This document shows, piece by piece, positions 1 to 4,305 of a stretch of 6,246 bases of DNA. Position numbers and translations under genes: made by a program. How positions within the stretch are numbered: position 1 is the first letter of the stretch; every line of letters begins with the position of its first letter. Source of the DNA: an uncultured Rothia sp. (lineage in GTDB: Bacteria > Actinomycetota > Actinomycetes > Actinomycetales > Micrococcaceae). The notes beneath the pieces were generated by a model, which had not been told where the DNA came from, ran no database searches, and saw only the letters and a program-made list of their open reading frames with translations. Location of the stretch: the NCBI RefSeq assembly GCF_937976295.1, contig NZ_CALJRY010000353.1, forward strand, positions 1-6,246, read 5' to 3'.

Positions 1-402
1 ACCGCTATTATTTGGGCTCGTCAGCGGGGTATTACGTTCGGCTGGGTTGATGGTCGATTCCACCCGAATGAGCCGCTTTCGGATCGTTCCACGGCCGCGT
101 TCCTCTACAGGTATCAGCGAGCCCGTGGGGAGGTGTCGCCAAGCTTACCGACGTCTCCTTCACTGCCGGACTCTAACCCGAAGAAACAGACGCATTTCCC
201 GCTTAGCTCTCATTGGCGGCTCTGGATCAGCCCGGAGACTGCTTTTTCACGTGAGTCTAGCTGGGCTATTGAGCAACGTATCTGGGGTTACATGCCTGAT
301 CAAGGTTACTTCTATGAGAACTTTGGCGGCTTCAAGATGTCGTACCGTCAGGTGGCTGTGATGCTGTACCGTATGGAGCACGGCGGCAGCCGCCTCAGGT
401 AA
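1..402 (+). CDS. C-terminal fragment of an SLH-domain surface protein (gene 1, 5' end outside window)
   Basis: The reading frame is open from the first base and ends at TAA (400-402), giving 133 residues. They align along their length with the C-terminus of the neighbouring 642-3884 product. The fragment begins inside the second SLH-type repeat (IIWARQRGITFGWVDGRFHP, then a TAAFLYRY helix), continues through a Ser/Pro-rich linker of about 30-35 residues, and ends with a diverged third repeat (SSWAIEQRIWGYMPDQGYFY, then VAVMLYRMEHGG) and the tail HGGSRLR. The TRAE-like positions read SDRS and MSYR, so polymer-binding residues look eroded. SLH repeats normally bind pyruvylated secondary wall polymers; wall anchoring is inferred from the family. 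The upstream domains are not visible, but Ig-like repeats like those of gene 2 are expected. Codons such as AGG, CGA and TTA occur here and are scarcer in gene 3. Overlapping ORFs in other frames are shadows. Confidence 0.9.
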   Translation, partial: TAIIWARQRGITFGWVDGRFHPNEPLSDRSTAAFLYRYQRARGEVSPSLPTSPSLPDSNPKKQTHFPLSSHWRLWISPETAFSRESSWAIEQRIWGYMPDQGYFYENFGGFKMSYRQVAVMLYRMEHGGSRLR

Positions 403-414
403 CGCCCGGTCGTG
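379..414 (+). other. Inverted repeat around the gene 1 stop codon
   Basis: CACGGC (379-384) can pair in RNA with GTCGTG (409-414) through five Watson-Crick pairs and one G-U pair, with the TAA stop in the loop. A competing hairpin, GGCGG/CCGCC (382-386 with 390-394), lies inside it. The position matches a stronger inverted repeat around the gene 2 stop. It may be a by-product of the conserved HGGS coding sequence. Confidence 0.35.
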
Positions 415-419
415 GTGAG

Positions 420-487
420 GGGTAACCTGTGGGCTGGGATGCTCGACGTAGTTCGGCTTTTCAGCCCGCCGGTGCAACCCTTTGTTT
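420..487 (+). terminator. Possible long-stem terminator after gene 1
   Basis: GGGCTG (431-436) is the reverse complement of CAGCCC (462-467). Outside it GGGT (420-423) can pair with ACCC (477-480), and TTTGTTT (481-487) follows. The stem is interrupted and the loop is about 25 nt, so this is a weak candidate for ending the gene 1 transcript. Confidence 0.3.
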
Positions 488-510
488 CCCCCTCCCCGGC
501 GACTTCTCTT

Positions 511-533
511 GCCTGGCGCCAGGCTTTACGGGG
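511..533 (+). terminator. 14-bp perfect palindrome, possible second terminator after gene 1
   Basis: GCCTGGCGCCAGGC (511-524) is its own reverse complement and is followed by TTT (525-527). As RNA it would form a 5-bp GC-rich hairpin with a four-base loop. It sits inside a second inverted repeat, CCCCG (494-498) with CGGGG (529-533). A weak terminator or a protein-binding dyad are both possible; the short T run favours neither strongly. Confidence 0.4.
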
Positions 534-570
534 CGTCTTCTCCCCTAGTCTGGCTTTCAGGTTCTATCCG

Positions 571-615
571 CTCAACTTCTTCACTCACTTCATCTACTCA
601 CTCATTTCAATCACC
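571..615 (+). promoter_or_regulatory. 45-nt G-free, C/T-rich leader tract upstream of gene 2
   Basis: No G occurs from 571 to 615, and the tract contains repeated TCACT/ACTCA words. The preceding stretch (475-570) is also pyrimidine-rich. A C-rich, G-poor, unstructured segment is the known character of Rho-utilisation sites, so this could be where Rho loads on the gene 1 read-through transcript, or simply an unstructured leader for gene 2. The base composition is seen; the role is inferred. Confidence 0.35.
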
Positions 616-616
616 G

Positions 617-622
617 TATAAA
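617..622 (+). promoter_or_regulatory. Possible -10 element (TATAAA) of gene 2
   Basis: TATAAA lies 19 bases before the chosen start at 642. No TTGACA-like -35 is visible at the usual spacing. If used, transcription would begin near 629-631 and the leader would be about 12 nt or less. A related A-rich word (GATAAA) sits at the equivalent place before gene 3, so it could instead belong to the translation initiation region. Confidence 0.25.
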
Positions 623-629
623 TTTTGTA

Positions 630-644
630 GATGGGATTATGATG
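630..644 (+). promoter_or_regulatory. Ribosome-binding/start region deciding the gene 2 start
   Basis: Two in-frame ATGs overlap here, at 639 and 642. The weak Shine-Dalgarno-like GGGA (633-636) is five bases from the ATG at 642 and only two from the one at 639. The gene 3 start has the same layout (GGA, five bases, ATG), and 15 of 20 bases from 630 to 649 match 4291-4310, including the following TC-TC codons (Met-Ser-Ser in both). The start is therefore set at 642. Confidence 0.6.
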
Positions 645-3600
645 TCTTCATTCTTCGCCCCACGAGGTGCCCCGCACCATTCTGAGACCCCGCGCCACCC
701 GGCGAGCGCACGCGTGCTCAGCCTGTCGCTGCTGCTGGGTTTGAGTCCGCTTGCGGGTATTACTCCCGCTGCGCTGGCTGCGCCTCAAGAAGCACCCGTG
801 CAGAACGCGCCCGTGCAGCAGAACGAACCCGCTCAGAATAAACCTGCGCAGAACAAACCTGCCCAGGGTGATAAGCAGGATGCTTCCCTGCCGACCCTGC
901 GCGTGTCCAGCGGCTCCCTCGACATTCTTCACGGCGGTACCGTGCACGTGGAGGGTACCGGGCTGAGCCCCGAGTTCTTGGCGCATCACGAGCTGCGTAG
1001 CCTCACGATTGCACCGAAGGGCTCTTCAACCTACGCTAACCCCTACCAGAAGATCGATCACCGCGGCCTTGTCTTTGACGCCCCGGCACCGGCTGCTGAC
1101 GGCAGTTTCAGCGCTGACCTGACGGTTCCGGCGAATAGCCTGCCGGCGGGTCTGGAGTACGAGGTCATTCTGACCTACCGCCCCGTAGATGAGGCGCACC
1201 CCTATGCGTGGAACACTGAGGACCGCATCCGTGCAGCACTGCCGGTGGAGTATAACCTCCCGGAGGCGGAGCTCCCCTCCATCACCTATGATGTTTCGGC
1301 TATTTCTGAGGAGCAGATCGCTTCCGGTCAGCCGATTGAGGTGACGCTGACGGGTACCGGTTTTCAGGATGTCAGCTCCGTGAAGTTCACCCTGTCCGAG
1401 CATGATGAGCAGGGAAAGGTCACGAACGATAATGTGGCTTCGCTTGGTGAGCTGAAGGCGCCGGATACGGAAGAGAATCAGCGCATTTTCAAGGGCCTGA
1501 TTCCGAACGGCTATTTCCAGAAGAAAATCACTATCCCCGCGGGAGTCCTGAAGTCCGGTAAGGGATATTCCCTGGGTGTTTCAGGTGTAGAAACCCACGG
1601 TTGGAGCAAGCTGAGGCGTAAGTTCCCCTTCGTTCCTGTGGGCAATAACCCCGCACACATGGCGTATCAGGATAATTCGTTCAGGAACACCCTGCCGAAG
1701 GTTTCTGTTGCTGCGCAGGATTTTGATCCGGGTCAGGACCGCGTCTATAAGGTGACTATTTCTAATATTTCCCCCGAGGTTGACCTGGGGTACTACATTG
1801 ACTCTGTGGGGATTTATAACGCTACCTCTGGCGAGATGGCATCTTTCGCGAAGAATGATGTAGCGGGCCAGTACTATAAGCGTGATGAGCTGGTAACCCG
1901 CAATGCTGACGGCACTCTGACGGTTGAGGTTGAGTATAAGGTTCACGGCGATTCCTACAATAGGCCTTCTTCTCGCGGTTCAGTGGCTGAAGTGCGTGTG
2001 GTGTTCTCGGACTCTGAGTATTCGTACGGTAGCCATAAGTTCACGGTGAGCACCCAGCTTCCGATGGCGCCTCTTGCTGCTGATGCTGTTGATTGGGAGA
2101 ACCCGGCGAATGTTGAATTGAAGGTGACTTCGGGAACCCTGAATATTTCTCAGGGTGGCACGGTGTCGGTGACGACTTCCCCGTTGAACGCTGAATTCCG
2201 CAAGAAGTACACTTTCTACGAGCTGGCTCTGGTGCAGCGCGGATCGGTGTACGTGTATGCAGAGCACAATAGTTATGCGCCTCTCGACGAGTACGGCGGG
2301 GCTATCAAGGACTTGGAGCCTCAGGTGCGTGAGAACCCGGACGGTAGCCTCACCTACACGTTTGAGGTTCCCCCGCAGTACGTTGAGGCTGCCGACGGTG
2401 AGCTTTTCGATGTGGTGATGACGTACTACCCGTCGGATGAATTTGAGCCGGAACCTTCGAGTAGGTCGAACCGTTTGTATGTCCGCGCCCATATCGATGT
2501 GGTTCAGGATGCGCAGCCGACCCGTGGAACCTACACCTTCAGCCAATCCGCTATCGACGACCCGTGGAAGGATACGACGCTGCGGGTTGAGGGACGCCAT
2601 GTCCTCGTGCAGGCTAGGGAACAGGTTTCTAATGATTCGTCGGTCATCGCTATTTATGAGGCTGACCCTGCAACGGGAAAGATGGTGGGTGAGCCTGTGT
2701 TCACTCAGCAGGTGGACTACACGTACTACGGGGTTATGTCTAGGTGGTTCCGCAATAACTATTTCAGCACGGATCTGAAGATTCCTGCGGGTACGTTGAA
2801 GCCGGGCAAGCTCTACTTTATTGGCATGTATGGTGGCGGGTTGCCTTACCCCGGCATGGAAGATTCTCCGGGTTCTATGCTGAATGATGTTGTGGAGTTC
2901 CTTCCGGTGCATTCTCCCGAGCAGAACTCTGCGGGGCCCACTCTGCATCTTGGGTCGGTGGGGCTGAGCCCGTACGCGAAGACGAACTCGTTTACGGCGC
3001 GCGCTACCGGGCTGTCTGCGCCGGGTGAAGGTTCATACCGCCTCTCGGTGCAGCATGTTGATGAGCAGGGACGTTTGACCGGTCAGACGGTGTTCCAGCA
3101 AGCAATCCCCGCCGATCGCATCCAGGATGGCAGGGTGGAGCTGAATCTGACGATTGCTCAGCAGCTGAACTATTCGGGTTCGTATCGCCTGGTCTTGGAG
3201 AAGGTTACTTCGGGTAAGGATGGTGCCGCGGAGTCGGTGGAGCAGCTTGATGTCGAGGATATTCCTCTGAAGCTGACGCGTGAGGATGAGTTGCAGGCGG
3301 CTGAACGTTGGTTTGCTGATCGTGAGATTTTGCCTGATCCTTCGCCGCAGTCCTGGCATAGCGGTATGACGCGCCGCGATGTGACGGTGGCGCTGTACCG
3401 TTTGGCGGGTTCCCCGAAGGTTGAACTGCCTGCAACCAGCCCTTACGCGGATGTGGCACCGAGCGACCCGGACTACACCGCGTATATTTGGGCTCGTCAG
3501 AAGGGCATTACCTTCGGCTGGGCGGACGGCAAGTTCCATCCGGAGGCGAAGCTTTCGACCCCGTCGACGGTGGCATTCTTGTACAGGTATCAGAAGGCGA

Positions 3601-3884
3601 TGGGCCAGGTTACGCCGAAGGCGCCGACCTCTGCCTCACTACCGAAGAGCAGTAGCTTGCCGGGCGGTAATGATGCGCCCCGGAGTGCTGGCGGCTGGGA
3701 GCATCAGGTTCGTCAGGGTAGCGCTTTCTGGCGTGAGGCTCAGTGGGCTGTTGATCACCGCATGTGGGGTTACCGCGTTGACGGGGAATACGCCTATGAG
3801 GACTTTGATAGGTCTTTCGTTTCCTCTGCTGATTTGGCGTTGATGCTGTACCGCATGGACCACGGCGGCAGCCACCTCCGGTAG
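642..3884 (+). CDS. Secreted SLH-anchored multi-Ig-like-domain surface protein (gene 2)
   Basis: A 1080-residue precursor. Residues 1-46 form a Sec signal peptide with a long n-region, a hydrophobic core VLSLSLLLGL, and likely cleavage at AALA|AP. Residues 47-85 are a Pro/Gln/Asn-rich linker with PAQNK repeats. Six beta-rich domains follow: A1 (about 86-213), B1 (214-351), C1 (352-480), A2 (491-625), B2 (628-763) and C2 (765-879). A domains start with an SGxLxIxxGGTVxV pattern; B domains share IPAGxLKxGxxY (from 298 and 714). The fold is probably Ig-like or IPT/TIG-like, by pattern only. Three SLH-type repeats end the protein: 880-930, 933-985 and 1024-1080. The first lacks the F-x-DV strand, and the TRAE positions read TRRD, STPS and SSAD. 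There is no LPXTG signal, so non-covalent wall attachment is inferred. The role is likely adhesion or surface coat; the ligand is unknown. It lies 239 bases after gene 1, with separate regulatory signals. Confidence 0.93.
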   Translation: MSSFFAPRGAPHHSETPRHPASARVLSLSLLLGLSPLAGITPAALAAPQEAPVQNAPVQQNEPAQNKPAQNKPAQGDKQDASLPTLRVSSGSLDILHGGTVHVEGTGLSPEFLAHHELRSLTIAPKGSSTYANPYQKIDHRGLVFDAPAPAADGSFSADLTVPANSLPAGLEYEVILTYRPVDEAHPYAWNTEDRIRAALPVEYNLPEAELPSITYDVSAISEEQIASGQPIEVTLTGTGFQDVSSVKFTLSEHDEQGKVTNDNVASLGELKAPDTEENQRIFKGLIPNGYFQKKITIPAGVLKSGKGYSLGVSGVETHGWSKLRRKFPFVPVGNNPAHMAYQDNSFRNTLPKVSVAAQDFDPGQDRVYKVTISNISPEVDLGYYIDSVGIYNATSGEMASFAKNDVAGQYYKRDELVTRNADGTLTVEVEYKVHGDSYNRPSSRGSVAEVRVVFSDSEYSYGSHKFTVSTQLPMAPLAADAVDWENPANVELKVTSGTLNISQGGTVSVTTSPLNAEFRKKYTFYELALVQRGSVYVYAEHNSYAPLDEYGGAIKDLEPQVRENPDGSLTYTFEVPPQYVEAADGELFDVVMTYYPSDEFEPEPSSRSNRLYVRAHIDVVQDAQPTRGTYTFSQSAIDDPWKDTTLRVEGRHVLVQAREQVSNDSSVIAIYEADPATGKMVGEPVFTQQVDYTYYGVMSRWFRNNYFSTDLKIPAGTLKPGKLYFIGMYGGGLPYPGMEDSPGSMLNDVVEFLPVHSPEQNSAGPTLHLGSVGLSPYAKTNSFTARATGLSAPGEGSYRLSVQHVDEQGRLTGQTVFQQAIPADRIQDGRVELNLTIAQQLNYSGSYRLVLEKVTSGKDGAAESVEQLDVEDIPLKLTREDELQAAERWFADREILPDPSPQSWHSGMTRRDVTVALYRLAGSPKVELPATSPYADVAPSDPDYTAYIWARQKGITFGWADGKFHPEAKLSTPSTVAFLYRYQKAMGQVTPKAPTSASLPKSSSLPGGNDAPRSAGGWEHQVRQGSAFWREAQWAVDHRMWGYRVDGEYAYEDFDRSFVSSADLALMLYRMDHGGSHLR
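828..866 (+). repeat. 15-bp tandem repeat coding PAQNK units
   Basis: Residues 63-75 of the gene 2 product read PAQNK, PAQNK, PAQ. The underlying 15-base units begin at 828, 843 and 858 and differ mainly at third positions. This is a proline-rich spacer between signal peptide and first domain, a type that often spans the cell wall. Unit number could vary by slippage or recombination. Confidence 0.7.
897..3281 (+). repeat. Ancient tandem duplication of the A-B-C domain block inside gene 2
   Basis: The block at about 897-2080 (A1-B1-C1) is followed by a second block at about 2112-3281 (A2-B2-C2) in the same order. The clearest anchors are LRVSSGSLDILHGGTV against LKVTSGTLNISQGGTV at the A starts and IPAGVLKSGKGY against IPAGTLKPGKLY in the B domains. 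Divergence is high at DNA level, so the duplication is old. The C1/C2 match is weak and rests mainly on position. Confidence 0.65.
3486..3511 (+). repeat. SLH-core DNA repeat shared by all three genes (gene 2 copy)
   Basis: These 26 bases, coding IWARQKGI plus the next two bases, are identical to 5842-5867 in gene 3. The first 15 are also identical to 10-24 in gene 1. Similarity continues at lower identity on both sides, for example GGTTCCCCGAAGGTTG shared by genes 2 and 3. It marks the best-conserved part of the array and a plausible site for recombination between paralogues. Confidence 0.85.
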
Positions 3885-3898
3885 CGTCTCGCCGTGGT
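3859..3898 (+). other. 9-bp perfect inverted repeat straddling the gene 2 stop codon
   Basis: ACCACGGCG (3859-3867) is the exact reverse complement of CGCCGTGGT (3890-3898). The 22-base loop holds the last codons and the TAG stop (3882-3884). Gene 1 has a weaker counterpart in the same place. No T run follows directly, so it is not a standard terminator; a role in mRNA 3' stability or termination is possible. Confidence 0.55.
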
Positions 3899-3901
3899 GT
3901 T

Positions 3902-3920
3902 AGCCATTTTGGTTGGCTTT
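3902..3920 (+). terminator. Weak hairpin after gene 2
   Basis: AGCCA (3902-3906) pairs with TGGCT (3914-3918) across a 7-base loop, and TT follows before CG. The stem is short and the T run poor. It is at best an auxiliary termination signal; the 3991-4064 structure is a much better candidate. Confidence 0.25.
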
Positions 3921-3929
3921 CGTCAAATA

Positions 3930-3978
3930 GGTGACTTTACGGCTCTGTTTATGTGCCATTTTTATTGTGGGTGACTTT
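3930..3978 (+). repeat. Direct repeat GGTGACTTT, 40 bases apart
   Basis: GGTGACTTT occurs at 3930-3938 and 3970-3978. A related TTTATG(T)TGCC word also appears twice, at about 3949-3958 and 3977-3987. The copies suggest a small local duplication in the 3' region of gene 2. No function is evident. Confidence 0.4.
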
Positions 3979-3990
3979 TATGTTGCCTTG

Positions 3991-4064
3991 CCCACCGCAT
4001 TGTGAATATTCTCAACCTGCAGAGGTTGCATAGGTGCGAATTTTTCGAATGCGGTGGGTTTTTT
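3991..4064 (+). terminator. Branched three-stem structure with T6 tail, likely gene 2 terminator
   Basis: An 11-bp perfect outer stem pairs CCCACCGCATT (3991-4001) with AATGCGGTGGG (4048-4058), immediately followed by TTTTTT (4059-4064). Inside it are two more hairpins: CAACCT/AGGTTG (4013-4018 with 4023-4028, loop GCAG) and CGAA/TTCG (4037-4040 with 4044-4047, loop TTT). The T run fits termination on the + strand only. The first base of the outer stem is 107 bases past the gene 2 stop. The branched, roughly 46-base interior is unusual for a simple terminator, so a structured 3' RNA is an alternative. Confidence 0.7.
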
Positions 4065-4094
4065 GTGCTTTCTTTTTTGTACAGTGACCAGTGT

Positions 4095-4112
4095 TTGTGC
4101 TTATCAGCACAA
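4095..4112. promoter_or_regulatory. Perfect dyad TTGTGCTTATCAGCACAA, operator-like
   Basis: Seven-base arms TTGTGCT and AGCACAA flank a four-base TATC centre. An imperfect dyad (ACA-TG--CA-TGT) lies just upstream at 4081-4094. Lying in the AT-rich upstream region of gene 3, it looks like a site for a dimeric repressor or activator. I do not recognise the consensus. As RNA it would be a small hairpin without a T run. Confidence 0.4.
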
Positions 4113-4155
4113 TATTTAGGCATATTTTCCACGTCATGCACATACTTTTTAAAGC

Positions 4156-4161
4156 TATACT
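4156..4161 (+). promoter_or_regulatory. Possible -10 element (TATACT) of gene 3
   Basis: TATACT is a five-of-six match to the TATAAT consensus. No good -35 lies 16-18 bases upstream. Use of it would give a leader of about 135 nt carrying the 4246-4282 hairpin. TACGGT (4244-4249) is an alternative -10, but it overlaps the hairpin. Confidence 0.3.
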
Positions 4162-4245
4162 TCACCTTAAGACATGCGATAAAACACACAGACATTTTTC
4201 GCGCTGATGACCTTTCAGGTTCCAGCACGTCTTAACTATTTGCTA

Positions 4246-4282
4246 CGGTGTTTATGCGCACCACACTCGATGCGCGACACCG
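4246..4282 (+). promoter_or_regulatory. Strong leader hairpin just upstream of the gene 3 start
   Basis: CGGTGT (4246-4251) pairs with ACACCG (4277-4282). After a three-base bulge (TTA), TGCGCA (4255-4260) pairs with TGCGCG (4271-4276) with one G-U, leaving a 10-base loop. That makes a 12-bp stem ending 20 bases before the ATG at 4303. It leaves the weak ribosome site single-stranded, so it may stabilise the message or take part in translational control. The function is inferred. Confidence 0.55.
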
Positions 4283-4290
4283 ATAAAACT

Positions 4291-4305
4291 GATTGGATAA
4301 CAATG
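4291..4305 (+). promoter_or_regulatory. Ribosome-binding/start region deciding the gene 3 start
   Basis: GGA (4295-4297) lies five bases before ATG 4303, the same layout as gene 2. The frame stays open upstream to an ATG at 4207, but that extension would run through the 4246-4282 hairpin and would put 32 non-signal-like residues before a good signal peptide. Starting at 4303 gives Met-Ser-Ser as in gene 2. Confidence 0.65.

Larger units (their letters stand above)
3885..4302 (+). other. 418-bp intergenic region between genes 2 and 3, no supported gene
   Basis: The region is visibly more AT-rich than the flanking genes, especially 3960-4210. I see no convincing coding sequence: the short open frames here lack a ribosome site and protein-like composition, and they run across the structured elements. 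It holds a weak hairpin (3902-3918), a short direct repeat, a three-stem structure ending in a T run (3991-4064), a dyad (4095-4112), a possible -10 (4156-4161) and a leader hairpin (4246-4282). Confidence 0.8.

Noticed and set aside
47..361. 104-codon + strand frame overlapping gene 1
   Set aside because: It is an out-of-frame shadow; the overlapping frame aligns with the gene 2 C-terminus.
1980..2948. 322-codon open frame on the - strand
   Set aside because: It lies wholly antisense to gene 2. Its Arg/His/Leu-rich product has no domain pattern, and codon bias on the + strand explains the lack of stops.
4001..4016. CRP/GlxR-like site TGTGA-N6-TCAAC
   Set aside because: One half-site is imperfect and the sequence is inside the terminator-like structure, so the match is probably chance.
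4002..4235. 77-codon + strand frame in the intergenic region
   Set aside because: It overlaps the terminator-like structure, has no ribosome site, and its Cys/Phe-rich product resembles translated AT-rich non-coding DNA.
4207..4302. N-terminal extension of gene 3 to the ATG at 4207
   Set aside because: It would run through the 4246-4282 hairpin and precede a complete signal peptide. The start at 4303 matches gene 2 in ribosome site spacing and first residues.
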